From positions 1 to 64,000 of the forward strand of contig NZ_VUOE01000002.1 of NCBI RefSeq assembly GCF_008386635.1: a stretch of 64,000 nt of DNA, written 5' to 3'. Both the position numbers and the translations under genes were made by a program. The notes beneath the pieces were generated by a model. That model made no database searches, was not told the origin of the DNA, and saw nothing but the letters and a program-made list of their open reading frames with translations. The stretch comes from Maribacter flavus (lineage in GTDB: Bacteria; Bacteroidota; Bacteroidia; Flavobacteriales; Flavobacteriaceae). Below, piece by piece: positions 1 to 9,338 of the stretch. The number at the start of each line of letters is the position of its first letter. The stretch's first letter is position 1.

Positions 1-753
1 TTGCCAACGGCCGATGGTTCTGAGACGATAGTGAACAGTGGCACGAACATCAACGTAACTGGAAGCGGAACATCGGGCGACCCGTATGTTGTGAACAATA
101 CCTTCACGGAAGTAGACGGTAGCGTCACGAACGAGATACAGGATTTGAGCATCAGTGGTAATACACTTAGTTTAAGCAGTGATGCTACAACGGTTGATTT
201 AAGCGGCTATTTGGACAATACCGATGACCAAACTGCGTCTGAGGTGACTATCTCGGACGCTGGGGGCAATTTTACTGCAACAGACGTAGAAGGAGCCTTA
301 TCGGAATTGGCGGCAGCCAGCACCGATGACCAATTAGCTTCCGAAGTGGATTCTGATGCGCCAGTGGATGTAGATGGAGACGGTGTGACAGATGATACAG
401 TTGAAGATGTAATACAAGCAATCGCACCTATTACATCGAAGGCAGCACGGATTTTCTATCCCCCCTCTATAGCAATTGATGCTTCTGTATTAGTGAATAA
501 TGCAACAGTAGACCTTTATCAGGAATATCTAGATCAATACGGTGGTTCGGCAGCAAACTTTACCGCGAGCGCAGGTGCACCAGGAACTGTTCCTACCTAC
601 GGAAGAACAGAACTATATTACTATGTAACCTTTGCAGATCCGGCAGTCCTCAACATCGATCTTATTGATGCAAACGGTAACATGCAATACGATGTAATTG
701 GTACACCTCCGGATTACAACTCCTTGATCAATGTGGTATTCGTAGTAAAGTAA
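1..753 (+). CDS. Large exported/surface protein, C-terminal part (5' truncated by window)
   Basis: The frame is open at the left window edge, so only the last 250 residues are visible and the real start lies upstream; the TTG at base 1 is not a credible start. The visible part is rich in Asp, Thr, Ser and Gly and has degenerate repeated blocks such as [12 protein letters not shown] and [18 protein letters not shown] associate these with very large exported Flavobacteriaceae proteins that have low-complexity repeat regions. The last 100 residues (from about [11 protein letters not shown]) look like a separate folded domain, and no T9SS sorting signal is recognisable. It ends 22 bases before the next gene, an adhesin with a T9SS signal, so it probably belongs to the same surface locus. 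Function is not identifiable. Confidence 0.6.
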   Translation: MPTADGSETIVNSGTNINVTGSGTSGDPYVVNNTFTEVDGSVTNEIQDLSISGNTLSLSSDATTVDLSGYLDNTDDQTASEVTISDAGGNFTATDVEGALSELAAASTDDQLASEVDSDAPVDVDGDGVTDDTVEDVIQAIAPITSKAARIFYPPSIAIDASVLVNNATVDLYQEYLDQYGGSAANFTASAGAPGTVPTYGRTELYYYVTFADPAVLNIDLIDANGNMQYDVIGTPPDYNSLINVVFVVK

Positions 754-775
754 TCAGCTAAAGACCCAAATCGGT

Positions 776-2797
776 TTGAAAATAATCAATCAACATACAG
801 CCATATTCCTGGGCATTGTTTTTACAATGTTCGGGATGTTGGTGTCCAATGCCCAGTTTTTGCTACAGGCACCCAACTCGACCGATGAGAACAATTATCG
901 CTGGTACGAGGCCTCGGATAACGGTACCGTTTTGGGTACGGATTTTTTCTACGAAGTAACCGCACCGGGTATTTACTTTGCCACCTATGATGGAACGCTT
1001 TGCGGCTCCAATGCCACAGGCTATTTCATCGTTACGGATTGTAACAATCCAGATAATCAGGTAACCCTGGATATCACCAATAACGTAAGTGGAGGGGCTA
1101 CGGTAAGCTGGTCGCCTGCGGTCAGTGGAGACCCCACAAGGCCCATCGTTACGGCTACGGATGCCGTGGTGAAATATACGGCTACGGTGACCAAGGCCGG
1201 TAATGATTTTGCCTTGCCCAACTTTACCGTTGTTTGTCTGCCCCAGGCCGCAAACTTGGTAGATGATGTCGTTTCCTTGGACGAGGATACATCGGTAATA
1301 GTGGATATCTATGCCAATGATTCGGATTTACCCAATCCGGGTACTTTGACCACGACGTCGCCATCCAATGGTACGGTCACTATAGATGACAATGGCACAC
1401 CCAATAATCCTTTGGACGATGTGCTAACCTATACGCCGAACCCAGATTTTAATGGTGCGGACAGTTTTGATTACACCGTCTGCAATAGTTTTGGCGACTG
1501 TAGTATGGCGACCGTGACTATAGATGTGCTCCCTATTGTGGATACTTTTGATGATACTATCGCCATTTTGGTGAACGAAATTAGGGTCATCGATGAGTGG
1601 GCATTGAACGACAACGATATTCCAACGCTAGGAACCTTCAGTATTACACAGCCTACAAACGGATCTGCGACTATTGATGATAATGGTACGCCCAATGATC
1701 CATCGGACGATACCATTACTTATTTCCCCAACAATGATTTTGTAGGATCGGATGCTTTCGAATATACATTATGCGACGATGCAGGAAACTGCAGTACGTC
1801 AACGATTACTATGATCGTAAGTCCGTCCAATACCGATTTGGATAGTGACAACGACGGCATACTCGATAGTTTTGAGGACCTTAACTTGGACGCCGATAAT
1901 GATCCCGCTACCAATCCAACGGATACCGATTTGGACGGCTACCCCGATTATCTGGACATCGATAGTGACAATGATGGTATCCCGGACAATGTGGAAGCAC
2001 AGACAACTTCAGGATACATCGCCCCAAGTGGTACCGATGCCAATGGAAATGGTGTGGACGATGCCTATGAGACTGGTGGAAACCTAGGATTGTTCCCAAT
2101 AGATACCGATGGGGATAGCCTGCCCGATTACTTGGACGATGACAGTGATAATGACAACGTACCTGATAGTATCGAAGCACACGACCAAAACCATGACGGT
2201 ATAGCCGATCTAACCTTGTTCGGGTCCGATCAGGATGGAGACGGTCTGGACGATGGTTACGAAGGAAGCAATGTTAATGATATAGACGTGAACGATGAGT
2301 TGGATGATCCTTTTGGACAATTACCAAATACGGATAGTGATTTGGAATCCGACTATCGTGACACCGATGATGATGACGATGGCATCGAAACCATCGACGA
2401 GGATTTGAATATGGACGGTGATTATAGCAACGATGATTCGGACGGAGATGGTACACCTAACTATTTGGATTCCGATCTGGGAGAACTATCGGAACAGATA
2501 GAAGTATTCAACGTTATCACACCCAATGGTGATGGTGTACACGATGTGCTTCGAATAGATGGTCTAGAAAATTTCCCCAACAATACCATCAGAATTTATA
2601 ACAGATGGGGCGTATCCGTCTTTACCACAAGGGCTTACAACACGGAGGGTAATGTTTTTGACGGAACTTCCCAGGGTAGGGTTACTGTTGATCAAAGTAA
2701 CAGGTTACCAGTAGGAACGTATTTCTACATCTTGGATTACGAAGAGCCTAACGGTACCATGAAACAGCTCTCAGGCTACATATATATTAATAGATAG
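776..2797 (+). CDS. T9SS type B sorted surface adhesin (gliding motility-associated C-terminal domain)
   Basis: Predicted exported protein of 673 residues, starting at TTG (MKIINQHT); no ATG is suitably placed. A signal peptide covers about residues 1-26 (cleavage near SNA/Q). Two tandem cadherin/Ig-like modules of the tandem-95 type follow at about 162-250 and 252-348, each with the pattern [23 protein letters not shown]. Residues 350-570 are a run of thrombospondin type 3 calcium-binding repeats ([37 protein letters not shown]). The last 100 residues ([15 protein letters not shown], then IRIYNRWG and GTYFYILDY) are the gliding-motility-associated C-terminal domain used as a type B sorting signal. 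It is expected to cross the outer membrane through the type IX system and sit on the cell surface. A PorP/SprF gene follows after 4 bases, the usual partner for this sorting class. Confidence 0.93.
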   Translation: MKIINQHTAIFLGIVFTMFGMLVSNAQFLLQAPNSTDENNYRWYEASDNGTVLGTDFFYEVTAPGIYFATYDGTLCGSNATGYFIVTDCNNPDNQVTLDITNNVSGGATVSWSPAVSGDPTRPIVTATDAVVKYTATVTKAGNDFALPNFTVVCLPQAANLVDDVVSLDEDTSVIVDIYANDSDLPNPGTLTTTSPSNGTVTIDDNGTPNNPLDDVLTYTPNPDFNGADSFDYTVCNSFGDCSMATVTIDVLPIVDTFDDTIAILVNEIRVIDEWALNDNDIPTLGTFSITQPTNGSATIDDNGTPNDPSDDTITYFPNNDFVGSDAFEYTLCDDAGNCSTSTITMIVSPSNTDLDSDNDGILDSFEDLNLDADNDPATNPTDTDLDGYPDYLDIDSDNDGIPDNVEAQTTSGYIAPSGTDANGNGVDDAYETGGNLGLFPIDTDGDSLPDYLDDDSDNDNVPDSIEAHDQNHDGIADLTLFGSDQDGDGLDDGYEGSNVNDIDVNDELDDPFGQLPNTDSDLESDYRDTDDDDDGIETIDEDLNMDGDYSNDDSDGDGTPNYLDSDLGELSEQIEVFNVITPNGDGVHDVLRIDGLENFPNNTIRIYNRWGVSVFTTRAYNTEGNVFDGTSQGRVTVDQSNRLPVGTYFYILDYEEPNGTMKQLSGYIYINR

Positions 2798-2801
2798 AAG
2801 G

Positions 2802-3758
2802 ATGTTGGACATTAAATTTTTAGAACCTAAGCGTGGCTTTTTACCAAAAGGTCTTTTAATCCTAGTATTTATTTGGAGCGGGAACTCCTTGTTCGCACAA
2901 CAGGATGCCCAGTATACCCAATATATGTACAACACGGTAAGTGTGAATCCTGGTTACGCCGGGTCTAGGGGTCAAATAAGTATTGCCGCCTTGCACCGCT
3001 CCCAATGGTTGGGATTGGAGGGGGCTCCCACAACACAAACTTTCAACATTCATTCTCCTATTGGCTACAATGGATTGGGCTTGGGACTATCCATCGTTAA
3101 CGATAGAATTGGCCCCACCTCAGAAACCAATTTTGATATCGATTTTAGTTATACGCTCACATTGGCCGAGGAAAGTAGATTAAGTTTCGGATTGAAGGCA
3201 AGTGCCAATTTATTGGATATTCGTTTTTCGGAACTCAACCAGTTTACGACGGACCAGACACTTCAGCAAGATATAGACAATCGACTTTCGCCAAACGTTG
3301 GAGCCGGTATTTATTATCACACGGAAAAATTCTACGCTGGACTTTCCGTTCCCAGAATTTTGGAAACATCCCATTTTCAGGAATCATCTTTGAGTACTGC
3401 CAAAGAGCAAATGAACTTTTACTTTATTACGGGGTACGTCTGGGATTTAAACCCCATGTTGAAATTTAAGCCCACGTTACTTACCAAGGTCGTTCAAGGA
3501 GCGCCGTTACAGGTAGACCTTTCGGCCAATTTCATGTTGAATGAACGGTTCATTTTAGGAGGTGCCTATCGATGGGATGCCGCTTTCAGTGGTATGGTGG
3601 GATTTAATATAAATGGCAATTTTTTAATAGGTCTAGCCTATGACCGCGAAACTACGGAACTTGGAAATGCGGCGTTCAATGACGGTTCATTCGAAGTAAT
3701 CCTTAGATATGATTTTATTTCAAGTAAGAACAACCTTAAATCTCCAAGGTTCTTCTAA
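2802..3758 (+). CDS. PorP/SprF family type IX secretion membrane protein
   Basis: Protein of 318 residues beginning at ATG 2802, four bases after the adhesin stop, so the two are almost certainly co-transcribed. It has an N-terminal hydrophobic segment (about 15-32, ending SLFAQQ). The family hallmark follows at once: QQDAQYTQYMYNTVSVNPGYAGSRG, then repeated amphipathic beta strands ending in a C-terminal strand (FEVILRYDF). Proteins of this family are outer-membrane components. In Flavobacterium johnsoniae, SprF is specifically needed for secretion of the type B protein SprB encoded beside it. By that precedent this copy should serve the adhesin at 776-2797. About 237 bases without a gene follow, up to idi. 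Confidence 0.93.
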   Translation: MLDIKFLEPKRGFLPKGLLILVFIWSGNSLFAQQDAQYTQYMYNTVSVNPGYAGSRGQISIAALHRSQWLGLEGAPTTQTFNIHSPIGYNGLGLGLSIVNDRIGPTSETNFDIDFSYTLTLAEESRLSFGLKASANLLDIRFSELNQFTTDQTLQQDIDNRLSPNVGAGIYYHTEKFYAGLSVPRILETSHFQESSLSTAKEQMNFYFITGYVWDLNPMLKFKPTLLTKVVQGAPLQVDLSANFMLNERFILGGAYRWDAAFSGMVGFNINGNFLIGLAYDRETTELGNAAFNDGSFEVILRYDFISSKNNLKSPRFF

Positions 3759-3995
3759 AACCGAATTTTTGGCGCTTTCTTGCATCTGATTATTTTTTTA
3801 TAGGCCATGCTTCGGCTATGGTCAACACAGGATTGTAATTATTCAAATCAATTCTATTTTATTTACATGGGTGTTCATGAATCTTCGATTTCGTCAATAG
3901 CCATCTCGGCGTGCATTAAGACTTTTTAAGTCTCATTTCTTATTTTTTTCCTAAAGCCTTCGAACAGTATAGCGCAAAGGGCTTATTTTTACTGA

Positions 3996-4535
3996 ATGAA
4001 GGAAGAAGAAGTAATTCTAGTTGATAAAGACGATAATCCAAGGGGAACCATGCCAAAAATGGAAGCCCATGAAAAAGCCGAGTTACACCGGGCTTTCTCC
4101 GTTTTTATTCTCAATGACAAAAATGAAATTATGTTGCAGCAAAGGGCGGCCCATAAATACCATTCCCCATTGTTATGGACCAATACCTGTTGCAGCCACC
4201 AAAGGGTAGGGGAGTCCAATTTGCAAGCGGGAAAGCGAAGGCTCCAAGAGGAAATGGGGTTTGAAACCAATTTAAAGGAACTTTTTTCTTTTATCTACAA
4301 AGCACCTTTTGATAATGGATTGACGGAGCACGAACTTGATCATGTCATGATCGGATATTTCAATGATGTTCCAAATATCAATAAAGATGAAGTCGCGGAT
4401 TGGAAATGGATGACGCCCAAAGCGATTAAATTGGATATGGTGGAGCACCCGGAAATCTACACGGCTTGGTTTAAGATAATTTTCGAGAAATTTTATCAGC
4501 ATTTAATCGATAATCTGGTTGAAAATGAAAGTTAA
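3996..4535 (+). CDS. idi: Isopentenyl-diphosphate delta-isomerase, type I
   Basis: A 179-residue Nudix-fold enzyme that interconverts isopentenyl and dimethylallyl diphosphate in isoprenoid synthesis (cytosolic, metal dependent). The catalytic cysteine region is clear: WTNTCCSHQR, residues 61-70. So is the second active-site motif EHELDHVMIG, residues 111-120, which supplies the catalytic glutamate. The Nudix-like stretch RRLQEEMGFE is at 81-90. Length matches type I bacterial enzymes (about 180). The start MKEEEVILVDKDDNP is the only sensible one. It overlaps the following pterin synthase gene by 11 bases, which suggests translational coupling. Confidence 0.96.
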   Translation: MKEEEVILVDKDDNPRGTMPKMEAHEKAELHRAFSVFILNDKNEIMLQQRAAHKYHSPLLWTNTCCSHQRVGESNLQAGKRRLQEEMGFETNLKELFSFIYKAPFDNGLTEHELDHVMIGYFNDVPNINKDEVADWKWMTPKAIKLDMVEHPEIYTAWFKIIFEKFYQHLIDNLVENES

Positions 4536-4932
4536 GGTAAGCCGAAAAGCACATTTTAATGCGGCCCATAGGCTTTATAGGCCGGATTGGGAAGATTCCA
4601 AAAATTGGGAAGTGTTTGGAAAATGCAATAATCCCAGCTTTCACGGGCACAACTATGAATTGATTGTTAGCGTTACCGGGGAAATCGACCCAGAAACTGG
4701 TTTTGTAATGGATATGAAGGAGTTGAAAGACCTTATAAAGGAAAAAATCGAAGATGCTTTCGACCACAAGAATCTGAACGTGGAAGTGCCTGAGTTCAGG
4801 GAATTAAATCCTACCGCCGAAAATATTGCCGTTGTTATATGGAACAGGTTGCGACCCAGTATACAAGACAACAAGGAATTGGAGGTTGTGCTCTATGAGA
4901 CACCCAGAAATTTTGTCACATACACCGGATAA
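4525..4932 (+). CDS. 6-pyruvoyl / 6-carboxytetrahydropterin synthase family protein
   Basis: A 135-residue tunnelling-fold pterin enzyme. The zinc histidines are H15 (NAAHRL), H40 and H42 (HGHNY); the catalytic cysteine is C34 in FGKCNNP. DHKNLN and PTAENIAVVIWNRL are the other family blocks. Both PTPS (tetrahydrobiopterin) and QueD (queuosine precursor) share this fold. The CNNP-x-x-HGHNY spacing and the GEIDPETGFVMD block look closer to animal-type PTPS than to E. coli QueD, but I cannot assign the product and so give no symbol. I chose ATG 4525 over TTG 4519, two codons upstream. It overlaps idi by 11 bases and is read in a different frame. Confidence 0.9.
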   Translation: MKVKVSRKAHFNAAHRLYRPDWEDSKNWEVFGKCNNPSFHGHNYELIVSVTGEIDPETGFVMDMKELKDLIKEKIEDAFDHKNLNVEVPEFRELNPTAENIAVVIWNRLRPSIQDNKELEVVLYETPRNFVTYTG

Positions 4933-5050
4933 TGGCTTGCCTTCAAAACGTAATCCATAATACAGTATTGATTTATTAAGTTTTTTCCTACCTCTTCAAA
5001 TAATTTAGTTGTTCCTTTCGTTACGATTATGGAAACTTTTTAATCAAAAA

Positions 5051-6019
5051 ATGAATTTATACCCTTTAAAATTTAATCCCATACTCAAAGAAAGGCTTTG
5101 GGGAGGAACCAAATTAAAAACGCTCTTTGGGAAACCCAGTACAAGTGAAATTACAGGGGAAAGTTGGGAGCTTTCCACTGTTACCGGAGATATTTCGGTT
5201 ATATCAAACGGTGATTTTGCAGGTACTTCCTTACAGGAATTGATCGATACATATCCCACACAGCTTTTAGGGAAAAGTGTTGTGGAACGTTTTGGAACGG
5301 ATTTTCCTATACTGATCAAATTCATCGATGCCAAACAGGACCTTTCCATTCAGTTGCACCCCAACGACGCATTGGCAAAGGAACGGCATAACTCTTTTGG
5401 CAAAACGGAGATGTGGTACATTATGGATGCCGATCCCGGAGCCGAATTGATCGTAGGCTTTAATAAGGACGTGTCAAAGCAGGAATATGAAAATAGTCTG
5501 GAAAATGACACTTTGTTGGATTTGTTGAACTATGAAAAAGTCCGGGAAGGAGATACGTTTTTCATAAATACCGGTAAAATCCATGCGATTGGCGCAGGGG
5601 TTCTTTTGGCCGAAATCCAGCAGACATCTGATGTTACCTATCGTGTTTTCGATTTTAATAGAAAGGACAAAGAAGGCAACTTACGGGAATTACATACGGA
5701 ACTGGCCTTTGATGCAATCGATTATGAAAAGAAGGACGACTTTAAGGTGTCCTACCCAAAGGAAAGGAATGCGGTGAATGCAATGGTGGACTGTCCGTAT
5801 TTTAAGACCAACTTTTTGGATTTGGACAAGGATATTGTTTTAGATATAAAGCATCGGGATACCTTTACCATTTTCATGTGCGTAGCGGGAACGGCCGCGA
5901 TTGGGAACACGTTTGGTGAAGTAACTATTCAAAAAGGGGAAACTACTTTGCTACCGGCCAATTCGGATCAAATCGAAATACGTACCAAAGGCACCAAACT
6001 ATTGGAAGTTACAATTTAG
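5051..6019 (+). CDS. manA: Mannose-6-phosphate isomerase, class I
   Basis: A 322-residue zinc enzyme that interconverts mannose 6-phosphate and fructose 6-phosphate. Metal ligands are recognisable: Q101 and H103 in SIQLHPND, E120 in FGKTEMWYI, and a histidine near residue 178 in GKIHAIGAG. The WGG motif near residue 17 and GESWELS near 37 are typical of the short bacterial type I family (about 315-325 residues). The frame stays open upstream to 5009, but ATG 5051 (MNLYPLKFNP) aligns with the family start. It stands alone, with 118 bases on the left and 53 on the right, so it is probably its own unit. Confidence 0.95.
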   Translation: MNLYPLKFNPILKERLWGGTKLKTLFGKPSTSEITGESWELSTVTGDISVISNGDFAGTSLQELIDTYPTQLLGKSVVERFGTDFPILIKFIDAKQDLSIQLHPNDALAKERHNSFGKTEMWYIMDADPGAELIVGFNKDVSKQEYENSLENDTLLDLLNYEKVREGDTFFINTGKIHAIGAGVLLAEIQQTSDVTYRVFDFNRKDKEGNLRELHTELAFDAIDYEKKDDFKVSYPKERNAVNAMVDCPYFKTNFLDLDKDIVLDIKHRDTFTIFMCVAGTAAIGNTFGEVTIQKGETTLLPANSDQIEIRTKGTKLLEVTI

Positions 6020-6048
6020 GCAAATACAATTATTCAACGGTTTAATTG

Positions 6049-6056
6049 TACTTTTG
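6049..6056 (+). promoter_or_regulatory. Bacteroidota -7 box (TACTTTTG)
   Basis: TACTTTTG matches TAnnTTTG exactly and lies 16 bases before the start of the 90-residue gene at 6073. No clear TTG element is seen 19-21 bases upstream. The box sits between manA and this gene, so the small gene probably has its own promoter. Confidence 0.55.
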
Positions 6057-6072
6057 TATAAAATTATAAGAT

Positions 6073-6345
6073 ATGGCAAGTATTAAAAATTTGAAAAAAG
6101 ATATAAATAACGTCCTTGGGGATATTATTGAAGGGGTTTATATAGTGGAAGCAACGAACGGTGGTGGACCTTCAAAAGAGGGAACTGCCATTATCGATGG
6201 TGCCATTAGCACTTTTGATGAACTAATAGCCAAGGTAAATCAAGCCGATATTGAGAACAAAAAGGTACATTTTAATGGTATCAGAACAGAATTGGAAACT
6301 AAGGCAAATAAATTGGTCGACCAATTGAACAGCATGGCTGAATAG
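6073..6345 (+). CDS. Small conserved protein of unknown function (90 aa)
   Basis: Protein MASIKNLKKDINNVLGD... of 90 residues, cytosolic, without signal peptide or membrane segment. Heptad-like spacing of Ile/Leu around 4-22 and 55-85 suggests a short helical bundle. A glycine-rich turn (ATNGGGPSKEG) lies near residue 28. I recognise it as a small protein common in Flavobacteriaceae but know no function. It has its own -7 box at 6049 and is followed by a strong terminator at 6364-6392, so it appears to be monocistronic and probably well expressed. Confidence 0.8.
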   Translation: MASIKNLKKDINNVLGDIIEGVYIVEATNGGGPSKEGTAIIDGAISTFDELIAKVNQADIENKKVHFNGIRTELETKANKLVDQLNSMAE

Positions 6346-6363
6346 ATTCCTTCTAACTTAAAT

Positions 6364-6392
6364 AAAAAAGCATCCTTAAGGGATGCTTTTTT
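6364..6392. terminator. Bidirectional intrinsic terminator
   Basis: The stem AAAAAAGCATCC pairs with GGATGCTTTTTT around the loop TTAAG. A and T tracts on the two sides let it act in both directions: for the small gene ending at 6345 (+) and for the lipoprotein gene ending at 6394 (-). Confidence 0.88.
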
Positions 6393-6393
6393 A

Positions 6394-7089
6394 TTATTGA
6401 TCCGATTCCAATAATTGCTTCAAGTCCTTGCCGTATTTGGAATTGGCCACTTCGGGAGGAAGACTTCTATAAATGGAATCCAGATATTTTATGTTTGCAT
6501 CGGGAATTTCTTTTGCCGCAATATATGGGGCAATGTAGGAATCCGTATTGTTCAAAGCATAGTTTATGGAATAGGCATACGCGCGCTGAGTGTTTCTGGT
6601 ACCTACGCGTTCTAAGGAATCAATGGTATTTTGGTCTGCATTTGCCTGTAATTGCGATGCCTTCAGCATAATCTCCATATTCCTTAAATTAAGGTTGGAT
6701 AGTGCCTTTTGATATTCCTCGAGTTTTTCGTGCGTTGGAGATCCCTTTATTTCGGCCGTAGTATCAAAAGTATTCCAGTCCGTATTAATGGTAATGGTAC
6801 CTGGTTCGGCAAAAAAAGTTATCCGGTCGTTGATCGCATTGTTATCCTTCTTATTTAGATACAGATAATAGATTTCCGGACTTTCCAATTCCGCTGAAAG
6901 ACTGAAAGTTCCTTCACCATCAATTTCAAGGGAATCCACCGTTACAAGCGTCGTATCCATCAGGTGCTGCAAATAAAGCGTTCCCTTTTTTAAACCTCGA
7001 ACCTTTCCATTTACCACAAGGTTGGCTTCCGTATCGCTTCCGCAGGAAACAAAAAATACAGCAATGAAGATATAGGCTAATTTTTTCAC
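6394..7089 (-). CDS. DUF4369 domain lipoprotein
   Basis: A 231-residue predicted lipoprotein. The signal peptide MKKLAYIFIAVFFVSCG ends in a lipobox with the acylated cysteine at C16. Residues 23-110 (NLVVNGKVRGLKKGTLYLQ, then FAEPGTITI) match the DUF4369 beta-sandwich domain, which elsewhere in Bacteroidota precedes thioredoxin-like domains. Here no thioredoxin CxxC domain follows; the C-terminal half is helical (NLNLRNMEIMLKASQLQANA). The start codon is GTG. It is the last gene of a minus-strand series and lies 141 bases after the DUF819 gene, so it may have its own promoter. Role unknown; an envelope location is likely. Confidence 0.82.
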   Translation of the reverse strand: MKKLAYIFIAVFFVSCGSDTEANLVVNGKVRGLKKGTLYLQHLMDTTLVTVDSLEIDGEGTFSLSAELESPEIYYLYLNKKDNNAINDRITFFAEPGTITINTDWNTFDTTAEIKGSPTHEKLEEYQKALSNLNLRNMEIMLKASQLQANADQNTIDSLERVGTRNTQRAYAYSINYALNNTDSYIAPYIAAKEIPDANIKYLDSIYRSLPPEVANSKYGKDLKQLLESDQ

Positions 7090-7119
7090 GTGTTATTTTA
7101 TTCTTTTTAGGTTAGTTGA

Positions 7120-7161
7120 AACATCCATAACTATCGATTCCAATTCTTGGACATGGATGTT
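7120..7161. repeat. Inverted repeat between DUF819 and DUF4369 genes
   Basis: AACATCCAT at 7120-7128 is perfectly complementary to ATGGATGTT at 7153-7161, with a 24-base loop. No T tract follows in either direction, so it is not an ordinary terminator. It could be a processing or regulatory hairpin in the leader of the DUF4369 gene. Confidence 0.4.
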
Positions 7162-7230
7162 CCGTTCAAAATGATTCAGGGGGCAAATATCATTAAATTT
7201 TCAAAGAAAATACAATTCAAAAAGTAAATA

Positions 7231-8505
7231 CTACAAACTGGAAGCTACCTCCATTAGATAGGCACATAACAGTGCGCCTGCCGTACCTACCACATAGCCC
7301 AAAACGGCCAATAAAACCCCCACCGACGTTAAGGACGGATGGAATTCCGCTGCAACTACCGGTGCAGAAGCAGCGCCTCCCACATTGGCCTGGCTACCTA
7401 CCGCCAAGAAAAAGTAAGGGGCCTTTATAAGTTTGGCCACTAAAATTAGCAATAAGGCATGGATAGCTATCCAAACAAAGCCGATGGCGATAAGGCCGGG
7501 GTTTTCCAAAACCTTACCCAAGTCCATTTTCATGCCAATCGTTGCCACTAGAATATAGATAAACATACCACCAATTTTACTCGCTCCGGCACCTTCATAG
7601 TTCTTAGCTTTTGTAAATGACATGGCAATTCCCGCACAGGTAGATAGTACTACCATCCAAAAGAATCCCGATCCCAAAAAGGAAAGAAAACTTTTTTTGT
7701 CGCTTATAGCCTCAAAATTTGATGTTAGGAATTCGCTAATATGGTCTCCAAAAAAATGGGAAATTCCCACAGCCGTAAATGCTATACATAACATAATCAT
7801 ATAATCCTGTAGTGTTGGTACACGGGTAATTTTTTCCGTAAACTCCGTTACCTTTAGCTTTAAGGTCTCAATGGCCGATGTATCGGCCTTAAGCCACTTG
7901 TCGATACTTTTCGTTTTGCCCACACCTAAAAGAATGACCGCCATCCAGATATTGGCGACTACGATATCGATTAGAACCATTCCCCCATATTTTTCTGGGT
8001 TGTACTTAAAAATTTCAAGCATAGCGGCCTGATTAGCCCCGCCTCCTATCCAGCTTCCGGCGATAGTAGCTAGCCCCCTCCATACGGCGTCAAAATCGTT
8101 TCCCCCCACCGTTTCCGGAGAAAATATGGAAACCAGCAAAATAGCCAATGGACCGCCTACTACAATGCCCAAACTCCCCGTTAAAAACATGATGATTGCC
8201 TTTGAACCCAAATTACTGATGGCCTTAAGGTCGATACTTAAGGTCATCAATACCAGGGCAGCGGGTAAAAGATACCTACTGGCCATGAAATAAAGATTGG
8301 AAATATCGTCCGAAATCAATCCCGCACTGGCCATAAGTGCCGGTAAAAGGTAGCACATAAGTACGGCCGGGACGACGGAATAGAATTTTTGCCAAAATCC
8401 GGTCTTGATGCCTGAAGTATAAAATATAAATCCAAGCGCAAGGGCCAAAAGACCAAAAACTACGGTATCGTTCACGATCAAGGGCTGGGGCATGGGGTTT
8501 TCCAT
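7231..8505 (-). CDS. DUF819 family membrane protein
   Basis: A 424-residue polytopic inner-membrane protein with about ten hydrophobic segments. Family features include GGGANQAAMLEIF near residue 157, preceded by GSWIGG, and a C-terminal GSQANVGGAASAPVVAAEF near 370. DUF819 proteins (YjcL-like) are integral membrane proteins of unknown substrate; the inverted-repeat glycine-rich motifs resemble those of secondary transporters. It lies 28 bases after the HAD phosphatase and probably belongs to the minus-strand operon starting at 13796. Transport activity is inference only. Confidence 0.88.
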   Translation of the reverse strand: MENPMPQPLIVNDTVVFGLLALALGFIFYTSGIKTGFWQKFYSVVPAVLMCYLLPALMASAGLISDDISNLYFMASRYLLPAALVLMTLSIDLKAISNLGSKAIIMFLTGSLGIVVGGPLAILLVSIFSPETVGGNDFDAVWRGLATIAGSWIGGGANQAAMLEIFKYNPEKYGGMVLIDIVVANIWMAVILLGVGKTKSIDKWLKADTSAIETLKLKVTEFTEKITRVPTLQDYMIMLCIAFTAVGISHFFGDHISEFLTSNFEAISDKKSFLSFLGSGFFWMVVLSTCAGIAMSFTKAKNYEGAGASKIGGMFIYILVATIGMKMDLGKVLENPGLIAIGFVWIAIHALLLILVAKLIKAPYFFLAVGSQANVGGAASAPVVAAEFHPSLTSVGVLLAVLGYVVGTAGALLCAYLMEVASSL

Positions 8506-8533
8506 AATACTATTCCTTCAGCATCAAATATAC

Positions 8534-9337
8534 TTAAATTAATAGATGTTGTTCAATGTATTTGGCGACCCCATCATCGGTATTGCTGGCGGTAACAAAC
8601 TTTGCGATTTGTTTTACTTCCTCCCTTCCATTGGATACGGCAACGCCCCACCCCACGTTGCTCAACATTTCCAAATCATTATAATTGTCGCCAAATGCAA
8701 TGACATCCTCCAAAAGCTCCCCGGTGCGCAACAGTTTTTGTATGGCCGTTAGTTTGGATACGGATTTAGGTGAAATTTCGATAAGGGTATCGTTAGATCG
8801 GTATACATTAATTTCTTTCCCGAAATCTTCTTGTAGTATTGGCATTAATGCATCAGAGGTGGGTTTTGTACCCATCAACATGATTTTATGTACCCCACTT
8901 TTTTGGGTGGTCCACTGTTCCAGAGTGGCTTGGGTCGGTTGAAATACTGGGCTGGTCTTGGTATATTTTATTTCTTTTTCGACCCTTTCAGACATTCTGG
9001 GTACATGCCATTCGTCAAAGGCATATAGGCCCAGTTCCGTCCTGTTCGCTTCACAAACTTCATGGATTTTACCTACCATATCCATTGGAATGGTTACCGA
9101 GAGCAGTTCCTCAGCCCCATCCAGCACCAGTGCGCCGTTGAAACAGACAATGGGCTGTTCCAAGATGCCCAGATCTTTTTGGATGTAGTACATGCCATTG
9201 GGCATTCTTGCCGAGACCAACATGATTCTGGCTATTTCCTTGATTCTACTGAATTGGGAAATGGTGTATTTTGAAACATCGCTTTTAGTGGACAATAAGG
9301 TTCCGTCCAGATCAGAGCAAAGCAATTTGAACTTCAT
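8534..9337 (-). CDS. Cof-type HAD-IIB phosphatase
   Basis: A 267-residue cytosolic HAD hydrolase. Motif I is CSDLDGTLLST with nucleophile D9 and acid D11. Motif II is the serine in MLVSARMP. The C-terminal motif is VIAFGDNYNDLEML with the metal-binding acidic pair. A C2-type cap lies between motifs II and III, as in the Cof/YidA sugar-phosphatase group. Substrates in this group are small phosphorylated metabolites (sugar phosphates, pyridoxal phosphate, FMN) and cannot be predicted from sequence. Its start lies one base after the stop of the DUF5916 gene, so the two are translationally coupled. Confidence 0.92.
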   Translation of the reverse strand: MKFKLLCSDLDGTLLSTKSDVSKYTISQFSRIKEIARIMLVSARMPNGMYYIQKDLGILEQPIVCFNGALVLDGAEELLSVTIPMDMVGKIHEVCEANRTELGLYAFDEWHVPRMSERVEKEIKYTKTSPVFQPTQATLEQWTTQKSGVHKIMLMGTKPTSDALMPILQEDFGKEINVYRSNDTLIEISPKSVSKLTAIQKLLRTGELLEDVIAFGDNYNDLEMLSNVGWGVAVSNGREEVKQIAKFVTASNTDDGVAKYIEQHLLI

Positions 9338-9338
9338 A

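Noticed and set aside
1845-2456. Several overlapping frames of 60-90 codons on both strands
   Set aside because: They come from the repetitive calcium-binding coding sequence of the adhesin; the His- and Arg-rich translations are artefacts of Asp/Gly codons.
3759-3995. Possible small RNA before idi (inverted repeats GCCAT/ATGG near 3803 and AGACTT/AAGTCT near 3919)
   Set aside because: The stems are short, there is no clear terminator or promoter, and the sequence lacks the boxes of the small-RNA family.
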